Assembly: GCF_954871325.1 (NCBI RefSeq)
Contig: NC_088777.1
Span: forward strand, 31,659,366 to 31,723,365
Direction of reading: 5' to 3'
DNA: 64,000 bases
Source of the DNA: Gordionus sp. m RMFG-2023
Lineage: Eukaryota; Nematomorpha; Gordioida; Chordodea; Parachordodidae
Shown here: positions 13,301 to 28,300 of the stretch, in pieces
How positions within the stretch are numbered: position 1 is the first letter of the stretch
How the letters are laid out: the number at the start of each line of letters is the position of its first letter
The notes under the pieces: model-generated
What the model saw: only the letters and a program-made list of their open reading frames with translations
Told to the model about the DNA's origin: nothing
The model's database searches: none
Translations under genes and position numbers: made by a program

Positions 13301-16300
13301 AGATCTTGCTAAGTAATTTTTTTAAATTTACTCAGAATTATTTTATTCAATTTTCTGAGTTATTAAGACAAAGAGTATTGATTAATTTTGAAACCCAAAA
13401 AAATATGAAATAAAATAACTAGTAAATATTTCTGAACAATATATTATATTTTCTAAGAAAATAAAAATTTTTACTTAGCAAAATCATCTTTTGGGAATTC
13501 AGTAAAAATTACTTTAAAGGCACGAACGACAATAGATTGGCTTATTTTTTGTAAAGTATATGACAGTTTTAAGTGATATATATATAATATGAACCTGGTA
13601 AATTTGAAAATTTATTTACTTAGAAGTTAGGACTATTATTTTCATACAAAAATATTTTTAAAATAAAGATGCGCTATGGCGTACAACGCGAAAAAATAAT
13701 AGGTACCCAGGGTATTTTTTGTATTTCTTAAATATTAATTTCTACTGTAGAGAATTTGCTAAACTATTTTTTATAGAACTTAAATTTTTTATGGAAAATA
13801 TAATACTGCCAAGAATTTTTTTACATAAAATATTTCATTTATTAAAATTAGCGCTGTAAATATTTCTAAAAAAATCGAACGCGTTCACGTTCGTTCTTTT
13901 TTAAATTTAATTGAATATAAATAAATATCTTATATTTTTTAACACAATATATTAGCCATGTTAAAAATAATAGTTTTATTTTGATAATATATTTATTAAT
14001 ACAATATATATAGCGAATAAAAAGATATTTTTATTTATAAAAAATTTTGTTATTAATTTTTAATAACAATTGTTTTTAAAAATTTCCATCTGATAGACAG
14101 GAACGCTTGGCAGTTAATACGGCATTAGCTATACTAAAAACGCGCTCTACAGGGGCAGATGAGGGGATTGCGGTATCATACATAATAAACAACTTTTTTA
14201 ATGTTGGGAATTTATTAAAAACATTATTGTTTTGTCTTTTGCTTCAAAAAATCGAGATAAGTTATCTTCCTCCAATCCATCCTTTACTTCGTCGTCAAAA
14301 AAAGGATATCTCGAAATTAAAAGTTCTTGCATTTCCATTTCTAGGGTTTTCAATGCATTTTTTCAAAACGCTATAATTTTATTTTTTATAGGTTCCTTCT
14401 GTGGAAGTTTTATCCATGGCCTTTGAAGTTTGAATACTTTATGTATAATTGCAAAAAGAACACATTGATCTTCATATATATGTTCAAATCTTTAAAAAAT
14501 AAAATATATGTAATTAATTTTATAGTGATAGGTTTAATACCTTTTATTAATATCATATAATACTGCGTCTATCAATGGTTGACCATATCTTAACCCACTA
14601 ATTTTTTTTAATTTTAAAATAATTATCGGTATTGTTGGAGTCAAATAGCCAATGCATTTTTTCTTCAAATTTAATTATTTTACTTAGTTATGTTCAGTGT
14701 TGTTAAACGCTACTTTTAAAAGTAGCGCGCTATCGCTACCGCTATCGTTTTCAAATGAGTAGCGCGCTATTAGCTACTTTTTACGCTATTTTGATTTTTT
14801 TTAAAAATATTTTTTAAGTAACTTTATTTTCACAAATAAAATATTGGTATAAAAACATGACTATAATTTGTTACATATTTATATATATATATATAATTTA
14901 TTTATTATCGCACTTTAATATTAATAACATTTCGTTGTAATGAATATTACAAGTATTATTATTATCTTCACCAAATATTCTTATATTTATATCATATAAT
15001 AAAAAAATTATAATAAATTTAAAACCTGAAAGCCTTCAGGAAATTAGACCCATTATCTGTAATCATCTTACAAACCTTGTTCTGAATTGTGTAGGACATA
15101 TGGATTTCTGAAATAATATTTGCTATTGGATCAATCCAATGTGCGGTCACTCCTAAATAAGCTCTAAAAATATGAATATCATATTATAAATCAGAAAATA
15201 AACAACTACAGGATGTAGGAGACATCTGATAGATTTAATATTAAAGATTCTTTCATTTCTTTAAAGCTATCCAAAATTCTTGCCATCAATGTCTGCTGGC
15301 AAAATATCTTGGTACGTGGAGAAAAAGTGTTTATCATCTTTATAAAAGAACCATTATCCACCAAGGATAATGGTTGAACAGTATCTATTATTAAGTTCAT
15401 TATGACTTTGTCAGCCAATTTTTGAGATACACCTGGTGTTGACGAATCCAAATTGCTTAATTTTGCTTGAATTAAATTTGATTTGGAAGTGGGTGTATCT
15501 TCTTCCATTACCCCAAAACTTTTGAGATATTTTTCAATCTCTTTATAATTTGAGGTGTGAACAGTCTAAAATTATAACAGTAATACTTAGAATAAAAATT
15601 ATGTAGGAGATATGTACATAAAAATGATTGAAATAATTATTTAAAAATGTTTTAAATAATTTAGATAAAATTTATGAATATATAAAAAAAATGATTGGTT
15701 TTTGATTTAAATTTATTTTAAAAATTAAGGATTAGCCTTAATATATTACCTTTAAATATTTTTCAAATTAAAGCTGCTTATGATTTGAGGATAAAATTTT
15801 GCGACACATCTTGCATCGAAACCGATATCCAGTAGTAATTTTTTCTTCAAGATTCAAGTATTATTTGAATTTTAGGAAAGGATAATCTATATTTTTCTCA
15901 TTTTCCAAAGAAATTTCGCTATCTTCAACAATCTCACACATTTTTAATAACGAGATTTATGATTTATAATGTATATTTTTAAATATAAACTTAAATTTCA
16001 AAATTAAATTAAATAAAAGGATTATAATTTTAGATTTAATAAAAAATATATTTTAAAAATTTTTAAATGTATTTATTATGTAAAATTGAAAGTAGCGAGC
16101 TACAGCTATCGCTATTTTCTAAAAAAGTAGCCCGCTAAAGCTACCGCTACTGAAAAAAGTAGCGCGCTATTTTAACAACACTGGTTATGTTATATAATAT
16201 AATTAATATTACAATCATGTCGTTTTAAATTTTAACTTGAAGATAAACTGATATAATACTTTTTAGGAACATTTTACATTTGGTACAAGCATTGAATTAG

Positions 16301-19300
16301 TTCCTACATTATAGGATGTTACTGTAATATATTTATCATATTTGGGCCATGGCAATGTTAGTTCATCTGATAATTTTCAGAATCAGATGATGAAATAATA
16401 ATATCCATGCTTATGCTAATCTATTAATAAAATATATAAAATAATATTCAAATTAATAAACTATAATAATGGCGTGTTAAAAAAATAAATTGAAATGTGA
16501 AAAGGAAAAACAGTTGTTTATAAAATATAAGACTTTTTTCTTAAAAAATTCGAATTAATATTAAATTTTTAAAATAAATATAAATAAAAGGTGTTTTTAA
16601 AATTGAAAACGCGTTCACGTTCAAAGTTCGTTAAAAATAAAAGGAACGCCGTTCATCATTATTTTCAAAAAAACGAACTTCGTTCACGAACGCGTTCGTT
16701 TACTACTCTAATTAAAATATAAAAATAAACCAAAATGCGAATTTAATTTATTTATATTTTTCGTTTTATATGTATGGCGCCGCATATCATTTATTTTTAC
16801 ATTGTTTTATCTATCTATAACATATATAAAAGCCGTGTCACACTCAGAGTGTCACAATTTATATATATATATTCGTGAATTTTGGAAATGTCTGTGGCCT
16901 AATCGGCCGGAGCGTCGTTCACATATCTGTTTAGGTTCGAATCCCAACAAAGATCATTTTTATTGGTATTTTTTTTCTTAATCCAACTTGATGGTTCCGT
17001 CCTTTGGAATAGGCATTAACTAAATTCCCATTGGGCCTGAAAATGTTGTCATTTGCAGACCTCTGGTGATAAATGCATGTGAAAATAAAAGTGACAGACG
17101 CATATTATTTATAAAAGGATTCTATGGTTAAAATCCATTATGATCTGCTGTTTCCGATGTCATACTGACTAGAGGTCTGCAATGGGCAAGTTTTGTTGCA
17201 CCTGTCTGCTCATTTTTTTAAAAATTTTGTTTAACTTGCCTGTCCAATGTTTAAAAATTATTATATTGGTTGATTTGGCTTTTTAAGTATTATTTTAATA
17301 ATTTTTACTTAGACATAAATTATGAAATAATATCTAATAATAAATAAAAGTCAGTTGCTCATTTTGCCTGAAATATATTTCAAATTCACCTACCCATTGT
17401 TTTAAAAATATTTTTTAACCCTTCCACTCATTAACCCAATATCTCTCCGTCTATCCTCAAAATAGGCTGGTTTAAGTTAGACAAAACCTTCATCTAGCAA
17501 GAATAAATTTTTTAGGTTTTAAATTGAAAAAAAAAGTATAAAATTAAAAATTCATTTAGGAATATTTTTTATTGAGCACATAATTATAATTTTTACATTT
17601 TATGAAATTAATATAATGAAAATTTATATGTTCCGATTATATTTATATTGATATTGAAATTAATAAAATATATCAGAGACCTGTATATACCATTTGCACA
17701 ACCTGCCTTGTATTTTATTAAAAAAATTTTTGGCATGGACCTGTCTGGATTTTTTTAAAATATATTATATTTATTTAATTTTTGTAAATAATAATGGCTT
17801 TTTAAAATATATAGCACTGACCTGGGTATATTTAAAATTTTTAGGCCCAGCCCGGGTATATTTAAAAAAATTTAAATATGGCCTAACCCCTGTACCTGTA
17901 TTAAAATATATTTTCTTATAATAAAGATAATCTTGAAGAATGAATCCATATCATGAGAAGATGCAAACTTATTCAAAACTTGGATAACAATTTACCAAGG
18001 AGTGCTTGGTGGCTTCTAATGTTAATAAAAAAACATTAAGGAAGGATCCATTCCCACAATCTAATAAATATTTGCATTTTTTATGATTACTAGCTGATGT
18101 CCGACAAGAATGACAAGGAATTAGTGTTCTCCTTAATTTGATAATTTTATAAATCAATAAGCCTATATGAAGTGTGAATCAGAAATTTACCTTATTTTGA
18201 TGAGAATTAATTCCAAACATTTCCTTATAATATGTTAATGAAGTATATATATATATATACACTTATTGCATTCAATATGAACAAATATTTGAAACAAGTT
18301 TGAATATACTTTTTTAAGAATTTTACTCCTAATTTTTTTTAATTTTTATTATTTATGTACTCAATAAAAAATTTAATCTTGCTAGATGAGGGTTTTGTAT
18401 ATTGTTATCATGGAAACAGATGAGTCTTATAAAATTGGTTTCAGGAAATTGAAAAACAATTATTTTACATATCTTTTGGTATTATCGTTAAAACTTATTT
18501 AATTTTAAAAAGGTACATTATAACCTATTTAATTAAACCATTGTAGTGAAATAATTTGACATGCAAAAAATACTAATAAAAAAAATTTTGCAGCAGAAAC
18601 TTCGAGTGATAAACGTATTTCGGAAGTCATAGACAATAAAAGGAGGATGTCATAAAAAATAGAACTCATATAAAAAGGATTAATTAAAAAATAGAAAATG
18701 AACCAAATATAGTCAAAGATACCTTTTTAAATCAGATAAAATAGTTATTCCAAAAAACCTTAAAAACAATATTACAAAATGTACATGCTAAACATCTGGG
18801 AGCAGATAAAGAAAAAGATCAAACATGCTAAACATCTGGGAGCAGATAAAGAAAAAGATCATGCGCGGTGGCCTGGAAACAATCCTGAGACAGATTTGAG
18901 TATAAATAATTCCCAAATTTTTTTTAGAAGGGGAAAAGATAGTGTTTTTATTCCAACACCGAGACCGGCGAGAATAGTTAACAAACCTAAATATTTCAAA
19001 GACTATATCATGTCTGTGGATGATAAGCTAGTAAACTCTCAGTATATAAGGCATTTAGAAAAATATGTAGTAAACGTTACATTTCATTAAATTTGGATCA
19101 ATATATTTACATATTAAAGTTATTAAAATATTTTTTTTATATATAAACTTATAACATACATATATATATTTGTGAAATTCTTATTCCAACATTCTTATTC
19201 GATTTATTTAATCTAATATTCGTTTATTTCAATTCAATATTATTCCAATATTATATAAAAATAACTATAATAATACCACAAATGATAAATGATGATAATA

Positions 19301-22300
19301 ACAACTGAATATGACAGCAGCTTATTAAAGGAGTTGATAAAGACAATTCGAAACATCTACGAAGAAGCAAAACGTGATGATCACTGATAACATAACGTTA
19401 ACGGTGAACAAAATAGACAACAAGCAAACTGTTAAGCAACGATTTGAACAAACTTGCGTACAAGATCAAGAACAATTTACAACGTTTTTTTATGTCCTTT
19501 GGAGGGTGGAATGTTAGATTGATTTTAAGTTTTCGTTTAATTTCAAAGATACTTATTTTATACCTAAATGTTATAGCAAAAAAAGATTTTGTTTCTTAAC
19601 TCAAAAATCGGTTTTATCGTTTTATTTTATCGTTACAATAAACATTTTTTATATTATTTTATCACTTATGTTAAATTTAAGCTTAAACACAGAACATTTT
19701 ATTCGTTTTGCGTAACTAATGATTGATTATTATTATATTATTTATTTAATCGATTATTGAAATAGATATATATATAGCAAACATTTTTCTAAAAAGAAGG
19801 ATTTTTGATAGATATTTTTATGATGTATTTGATATAGTGTTATAGTTCTTATGTACTTTTTATATGCTGATATAAAATTGTAGGAAAAATCCCATATATT
19901 TATTAGCGGAATTTTATTTTTAGCACAGTTTATATTTTTTACTCATTTGCTTCAAAAAAGTTTAAAAATAACGATTATTACAATTATCACTTTTTATGAT
20001 CCTCATTTAAATTTTAATTTAACATGTTTACAATTTATAAACCCATTTGCTTTAAAAAAATTCTAAAAAGTTAAAAAAATAAGGATTATGACAATTGTCA
20101 CTTTTCTATGGTTTATCTTCTCTAAAATATCAATTTAACATGTTTACAAATTTTTTTACCTATTTGCTTTAAAAAAGTTTAAAAATAAGGATATGACAAT
20201 TGTCACTTTTCTATGGTTCATCTTCACAGAAATTTAAGTTACCATATTTGCAATTTAATTTTTACCCTACTATATATACAGCGATGCAAGTTCGGCTCAA
20301 AAATTCAATTTAGTCGAATATGGGGACTAATCCGAATAAATGGTTCGACTTTAGTAAATTTCCTACGACTATGACGTCGTTGTCGGAAGAACTCGACTAA
20401 TTAATAACACTAAGCGATTATAGCGATACTGACTTAGTAATATTAAATTCGCTATAATATCTTCGCGAAATAGTTTTCGCTATATTGTTCGCGAGAATGA
20501 CTTTGCTATAAAATTTTCGCGTCACTTAATGTAGCGATAACAGTTTAGCTATTAAAAGTTTGGCGAAAAAGTGTTTCGCGATAAACATTTCGCTGAATTG
20601 ACATGGAACCAATATTTTAGCCAGAAAAATATTGCCTAAATTTGGAGATTTCGCTAATAGATGTCCAAACTCTTGTGCTATCTATGAGCAAAATCTTCAG
20701 GCTTGCGTAATATTTTTACGAATAAAATACCGAATTAACCGTTTTTAAAAAATCCGATAAAATGGAGCGATTTTACATCAAGTTCTGATGATCATAATTT
20801 TTCCCGTAACCGTTTCGAGAATAATTAAAATTTTATGCTTGGAACAGAACGTTCCAATATTTGAAATATTATTTTTATTTAAAACTTTCTGTTTTCTTTT
20901 TAAGGGGTGGGAGATTTTTTTAGGTTAAAAATTTATTGTTTTGTGTATTTCTATTATTTTTTAGTTTTTAGCTATTTTATTGAATTTAAAATAAAAGAAA
21001 TTACAGGTATAGCTTCTACCCAAAATTTTTAGGGAATTTTTTACCGTGAAATTTTGAATTAAATTTAATTTGAGGTGATACACGGTAGACTATAATTCCA
21101 GCAAAATCAAGTCTTTAAAAATTAAAAAAATGTGTGCTGAGAATGATTTAAATGTTAAAGATTCCAGTATTCTAAATTCAGTGTAATCTATGACATATAT
21201 ACTATACACAATAAAAGTTTTAAGTCCCAATTTTTTTTATCAATATTAAAAATTAGTTAAGGTTAATGAGGACGAATTAATTTTCATTCAATGTACTGTT
21301 AATAATTAATTTAATTCTAAGTTTTATTAAAGAAATTTAATTAAAAATATATCTGAAATTAATAGAATATAAGATTTAGGTTTTTTATAAATATATTTCA
21401 TACCTGGAGTATCAAATTCTACCATAACCCTTATTCCCCTAATATGAGCGTAGGTCAAAATTTTGTCCACGTCTTTTTGGCTGTAGACCAATTTTTGGCT
21501 ATATGCTCCCTGTTGAGTAAAAGGATATTAAAATCCTATTATAAAAACATCAACAATTTCTATGTGGCCATTAAAAAAAGAATCTTTAATGGAAATAAAT
21601 AAAAATATACAATATTTAATTCAACTTATTTTACAAGGACAACTCTTCTCAATATGAACAAACTATATGAGGAACATTCCTGAAAAAATTTCCTTCTTAA
21701 TTATTCGAATCGTTTCTTTTCTTCTGTTTAAAAGGGATTTTATTTATTAAATGTATATATCTCAGATTGCATTTTAATCCAATAAACGTTCTCCTAAAAA
21801 ATCGGTGTAACATTCGAAATCAACATAATCAAAATCACATTGGTTTATATCCTATGAGATTCCTTATATAAAATTTTAGTTTTTTTTAGTTGAATGTTAG
21901 ATTTGAAGTTGGAATAAGGTATCATAGGAAAAAAAATGGGAAATTTCTTCGATGATAAATTTTGATCAAAATTAGCAATCTTGGCTATTAGGGTGTTGAA
22001 CTCTATGTAAAATGGTTTAGTTCCATTTCGATTTTTGATCAGTATTTTTCATATTTGTGATAAAAAAAAATTGTTAGGGACGAAAGCTCAATCTCTCATA
22101 GTTTAAGAGGTAGTCATAAATATGCGAGAGATAAGTGACAAATTCTCCAATTGACCCCATAGACAAGGTGAGATGGCAATACATTCGGGATGATATAGTT
22201 AATATCAATTTCAAGGCATATAAATAAATATTATTTTTTAATATAACAAAATTTTTATAAAAATAATCTATTTATTAATTTTATGATTAATCTAAATTTA

Positions 22301-25300
22301 TTTATTATTTTTAAAAATTATTTCTGTTTAGCCTTGGCCTTTGAGCTATGACACCCTATTCTGGTATGTTTCAACTTTGTATATTAAATAAATATTATTT
22401 GTTATTATATATTTTTTCGGTACAAATAAAACAAGGAGGTGGTAAATCATAATAGCCTCTTTCTTTTGAAGCTATCTAGAAGAAGCTATATACGGCTGTA
22501 AAGAAATAATCTGAGAGTTGACAAAGCCTAAAATTGTTCTCTTCATCATATTTTTATAGTGTTTATTGTCCTATATCTTTTGTTTTAAGCTTGTAGTTGT
22601 AGTAATTCATAGTGAATGAATGATTATTTACGATTTTCCTTATATTTTTATTCTTTGACCCCTTTACTGCTTGACCCCCAAGTCTCTAGATTTAGTGGTA
22701 CTAACTCGATATCTAGCTAGATAAGCTAGAAACATGTAGTATTTATTGTCAATGAAAAATCTCTAAAAATTTTATTTTTTATATTTTAATTGAAAAAAAA
22801 GAAATATCTAAAATAAAATCGTCGAAAAAAGGCAAATAAAACTGTTTTTTGTTAATCCTCTTGATAGTGGGGCTCCCAATTCTAGTAAAACATATGGTAA
22901 TTTTCTGACTAAATTTGAGTTAAATAGCTCAAATGGTTAGAAAGTTATTAACGTTTGTTTTTCTAACCCGATTGCCGTTGCGCTCCGGTCTACCCTATAT
23001 ATCATATATAAATATTTATTTTAGATAGCTAGCTAAATTTATTTATTCTAGATTATTTAATTTTGAAATCATATTCGATGCCTTATAACTACGTTAATAA
23101 CATTTGTCTATATTATATATTTCGGTATAGGTTGTTTTCCGTTTCAAATACCACTTGCAGCCAATATTAAATAACAGATTTCGATTTAATATGCGTATGT
23201 ACGGTTTACCCACTAATGTGTAAAAGTTCCTTCATAGATTCTTTTAATATTCAGTTTGATGAAAATGAGGAATATCTAGGGTTACTGTATTTACAACATA
23301 AAAGGAGGGTGTGTTTGTATACGTCTTATATGTATTTTATTATTTTTACCATCATAATTAGAGTATGGCTTAGCCAAGTTTTGAGACAATCGGCTAAAAC
23401 TAATTAGTCAAAAATTAGGCACCGGCTAAGGAATTCGCTAATCGTCCGTCAGCGTTACTACAGAGGTAATAAATATATAAAATAATTATATATAAATAAT
23501 CTTAGTAAATATAAAAAAATAAAAATAAGGCCAGCTTAGTGTTGTGCAAAGCTGACGATTATCCGATGCCTAATTTTTCACTAATTAGTCTTAGCGAGGC
23601 TTAGCCGAAGTTTTTAACGGTTACGCAACACTAAATAATCTTCCTCAAGTTTGTTAAATATAAACAAATTTCCTTTGTTATCAATTATATTGGTTGAAAT
23701 GGTATAAATGCGAAGTTTTGGGGAAAGAACCTCCATTTTTCGCATTTATTCGATATTTAGATATATGTGATAATTTTGATTTTTTTAGGTAAATAATTAT
23801 TTTAAAAAATTCGGACCGGGCAGGAAAATTATATAAAAAATCAGGCAGGGCCTCGCAGTAAAAATTTTCATAGTCCAGCCCGGGCATTAAAAGTTAGACA
23901 TATTTTTTTGAATTTCAAGCTAATATTTTGATTACTATTTGAAAATAAACTACAATATGCTTATTACTTTATATTAAAAGATGCCTAACTAAAATATTAT
24001 TTTAATTTTGTACCAAATTTACTAAAGGTACATTATGCAACAAATACTAAAATCATAATAAATTTCAATATATTTTTGTTTATCGATGAACAGTTTTGGG
24101 TTTGATCACTACCACATATAATTACAATATATATTTTAAAAAATCGTTGTTTTCGAAAAGCGCATTTCAAACATATATTACCCATATGTCAGAGGTCTTA
24201 AATTTTTATTTTTGTAAGGTTGTAAACGCCTAACAAAAACAAATTAAAAAACTTTAATTAAGTCTGAAGGCATTAATTCGGCTACAAGTGATTTATAAAA
24301 AGTTTACCTTTTCACTGAGTTTAGGAAATTTCTGGCTGAAAAAAGGAAAAGATTGATCGTCTACTATATGCCAATGGAACACGTTAAGTTTGTTCATCTC
24401 CATGGCATCCTTTAAGAGAGAGGATAATTTTTAGAAATTATAAATTTGTAAGAAATAAATTTCAATATATGCTCAGAATGATTTGACGAAAGGACAGATG
24501 ATAGTAATAATAATGGCATTCGAAGAATTTTTACAATCCTTAAAAATTTATAATAAAATCAATTTTCTTTCCCTTTCTTCCAAAAAAATTAGTAAATTGC
24601 AAAGAACACACTTATTACCAGAGATCGGAACCTTATTAGATTTTGAATAATTTTTCAAGTTCTAGTTCCAAAACTGGTTTTAATCATAACATGTTTTTAA
24701 ATATTTTTAAATTATTTTCATTATCAACGAGTAAAAGATATGGCTGAAAGATATTTGGTTAAATTTAAAATACAAATATAATTATTTATATGCTTGTAAA
24801 TCTGATTTGTTGTAAGTTTAGAATGAAACCTATTTTATTTTTTATAGGACCTGGTTTATTTTTTCTTAAACTCTTACCCGATTCTGCAAATCTTTAAGGT
24901 TCCGATTCCTGCTTATTATGAATCTGTCCAATATAATCGGAAACCACCGCATATTTTGAACAAAATTATTATATTTAAAAAAGTACAAATTTTAAAGCAT
25001 ATAATAGAGCCTGCATGAACCCTTCTGAGACAGATCAAATTCGGGTGGATCGAACAAACATTTTCTCGACTCAATCAAGCCGGACCTTAAATTTCAATTT
25101 TAATTCGAACAAAACTCGGACCTCGACAAAATGTTAAATGATTTCGTTTTCCAAATTTAGTTTTTCAAAAAAACACCAATTATTTTTATTTTTATCAAGC
25201 GCTTATAATTTTCCCCCTTAAAAAATCATACTTTAATCCGATATAATTTCTTAAATTTTTTCGGACCTTTTTTAAGATAAAAATTCGGATCAGCCTCGGA

Positions 25301-28300
25301 TCTTTGAGCAGTCGGATCGGTTGGACCAAAATATTTTCTCAAAAAGAATAGGTCGAATACAGGACTCTAGTAAACTAAATAATGCATCAAAACAAGGCTT
25401 AATATTCAATCAGAATACCATTCAACGAAGAAAGAAAATAGAATATCTAAGGTTCAAACGAAACAAGACATGTTATTTTATAACCAAATCCGAGCCCTAT
25501 GAAATGCCAAAAAAAAATTCGAGTCAAATAATATAAAAAGTTTAGAATTTTTTCAATAAATAATTTATATCAATAGTATAAAAATAAGGTATAAAATGGA
25601 ACATCTAGGTTTCAAATAAAAAAAAAAATTTTAATATCCAAGGACAAAACGATTATTTTAAAATAAAAAAGAAAACAAATACAGTTCCCGAGATCAGGGA
25701 AGCCAAAAAATTCAAAGCAAACAAATACAGTTTCCGAGATAAAGGAAGCCAAAAAACTCAAAGCAAACAACTTTTAAAAAATAGGATTTTTAAAAAATAA
25801 TAATTATTCACTTTCAAAAAATCCTCCTGTATGAGACTTTCCAATTTTAAGGTTTAAGAAATAAACATAGCTATAGTTTAAGTCTTGAAGAATGTAAGCT
25901 GTTTATTTATATCCGTTTTTTAAAAAACGAGTTGTTTGGAAAAGGCATATAGGGAATAAGAAATATAATATGGAAAGAATAATATATACAAATATAATTT
26001 TCTATAAACCAAATTTCGTAGCAATAGATTGACTGGTAAGAAATGGCGTGAAGTGTCCAGCAATATACCTCTGTATTGGAATCTGGGCTCGTCAATTATG
26101 TGGCTGATGTTAGCTACCAAGGAATCCCCATCTAAGTCAGGATTAAGATGAATTATTTGGGAGAGAGTAGTGAACGCTCTAAGAGCTCCCCACACGCTGT
26201 TACAGTTTATGATCATTTCGGATTCGGCTGTCACATCCAAGATATCTAACAATAAAATAATTTTATAGGCCCATCATAAATATATTAATATTATGTGATG
26301 TAAGTACGATCAATATTATAACTTGTTGATCGATTTTAATTAGCGCTACATGATTTCAAATTTTTTTTGCTAATTCTGATGTATTTTAAATATTTTTATA
26401 AATAAAAACACGTTCTTATTCTTTGATATTTTTCCGGCTGATTTCATTTTATTATATATTGGAATTATTCTTTATCATAAAAGTTATTTTTAAGCTGCGT
26501 CATAGTTGCTCTTTTTTTTACGAGTTCTGAATAGCATTTCTTTTCAAAATTAAAAAAAATTGAACTTTTTTCAATAGCTTTGATACCTATATATAGATTA
26601 AAATAGAGTAATGACATTTAACGTTGGACGCTATTGGGTTATGTATTTTTGATATATTTTAACGTCGAATTAGTATTATCAAAATAAGTCCATATTTTTT
26701 AAAAGGCAGGTGTGGTTCTGAAGTTACTGGCCTAAACTGAGGCGTAGAACGTTTAACCTGAAATGGGTGAAAAGAGGGGGGGGGGTCTCAAAAATCTGTC
26801 AATATATTTTCGTATGAATTATTTTCTACAAAAAACGAACTATTCGAATAATTTTTTAATTAGAAATTCGTTTAGAAGAATCGAATAAGAAATCTAAGAT
26901 TTTTAAAGGGGGGAGGTAAGACTTTCGGGTGGTTCTTTTTCTAATAACTTTTATTAGGGTTTTATGTCAATTTTTTGATTATAAAATTAGGGTTGTCCAA
27001 TATATCGGATTGGGAGTATATATTTTTTTGGCCCACCCATTTTTACAAATTGAATCTCGGGAAAATTTTATGTGTTTTCATTATTTAATTTTTTTAATAA
27101 ACATGAAATATTAAACAATTATAAATTTAAATAAATAATTCAAAATATAAATCCAAATATAGTAAATTTATGTCATTTGGAAATGTGATAACTCAGACAC
27201 TATAGATAAGAGCTTTTGAATAAATATAAAATATTAAGCTATTGCAATAAATAAATTCAAAATATAATTCAGAGACCTGCAGAGGTACCATTTGCACGGC
27301 CCGGCCAGAGTATTTTTTTTAAAAAAAAATCAGTCCCGGCCCGGGTATATTTTAAAAAATTAAAATACGGGTCCAGCCCTAAGGTCTCTGATATATTTTA
27401 AGAAAATGTAAGTTAAAAATTTTATATATTAAAAATTAGATAATATTTTTAAAACAACAATATTCACAAATATACAGTCACATAATTGTTTTAATATTAA
27501 CCTTTAGATACCTCCTCCATACAGACTCAATTCGCTGAGTATGCATGGATTGGTCACTTGGATTGATAAAATTTTGTCTATGATTATTGCCTAATTAATA
27601 AAATAAAATTATAAAAGACAATGCGAAATTTAAGAATTTAATTTAAAAAAACAAGTATTTTTTTATAAAATTAAATTTAAAAAACATAAAAAATTTCCCC
27701 GAAAGACTCAATGATTTACCAAATTTTTAATGAGTGAGACTGAGAATAACAATAATTTTGATTGTTAATCTTTTTTTTTCTTTTATCCTAAAATTATAAT
27801 TATTTGTTTATTATTTTATTTTTCCAAATAAATATATTTTGAATTTGATTTTATATAATTTCAATAAAATATTAATATAATTATTACAGCTGTGCAGAAA
27901 TTAAATATCAGATAGGATTGGGGCCGATATTTAGCTATTTTTAAAAATATCGGATCGGGAAATATTTTTTAAAAACCCTGATCTGATATTTTTATGATTT
28001 TTTTAGCAAAAGGAACCAAAATTCAATTTATTTATCACATTTCAAAAATATCAAATTATTTTTAAAAAATAGTGGATAAAAATTTGATATTTTAGGTTGG
28101 TAAAAAGCCTGATTCGGGTCAATTTTTAAAAATGACTTAGGCAAAATAATATATAATAAGCCTCGAATTTATTATGTAAGCCTCGAGATTCATAATATTA
28201 TTTTGCTAAAATCTTAATCGGATCGTTTTTAAAAATCATCCCGAATCGGGTTTCTTAACAACCCAAGTTATAATATCTGCAAAAAGAAAAGAATTTAAAC

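Larger units (their letters stand above)
13849..16710 (-). mobile_element. Older hAT element, internally deleted, host to a second hAT
   Basis: Ends TAGCGCTGTAAA (left) and the inverse of TAGAGTAGTAAACGAACGCG (right), both next to GAACGCGTTC-type motifs. They are flanked by identical 8-bp repeats ATTAAAAT at 13841-13848 and 16711-16718. Minus-strand transposase pieces occur on both sides of the inner insertion: an N-terminal piece at 16200-16420 and C-terminal pieces at 14090-14640. Removing the inner element leaves about 1.37 kb, too short for a whole transposase, so the copy was already a deletion derivative. Confidence 0.85.
12172..21403 (-). other. Hexosaminidase intron 4 (9.2 kb, mobile-element rich)
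   Basis: The largest intron. From left to right it holds a TCGCGAA-type minisatellite (12575-12925), the nested hAT pair (13849-16710), a tRNA-like SINE head (about 16890), MITE-like ends with AGGTCTGCA termini near 17050 and 17165, a small unassigned plus-strand frame (18779-19090), a three-copy tandem repeat (19940-20270) and a second GCGAA-rich MITE-like block (20282-20795). 12926-13840 holds nothing I recognise. Confidence 0.8.

Noticed and set aside
14107-14376. Plus-strand 89-codon open frame
   Set aside because: It lies opposite the minus-strand hAT C-terminal block, which is a clear domain match.
22915-22990. Possible tRNA gene
   Set aside because: A box A-like TAGCTCAAATGG is present but there is no box B and no cloverleaf.
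27502-27589. Possible extra hexosaminidase exon in intron 1
   Set aside because: The encoded residues match Merlin transposases, and exon 1 joins exon 2 directly in frame with full family similarity.
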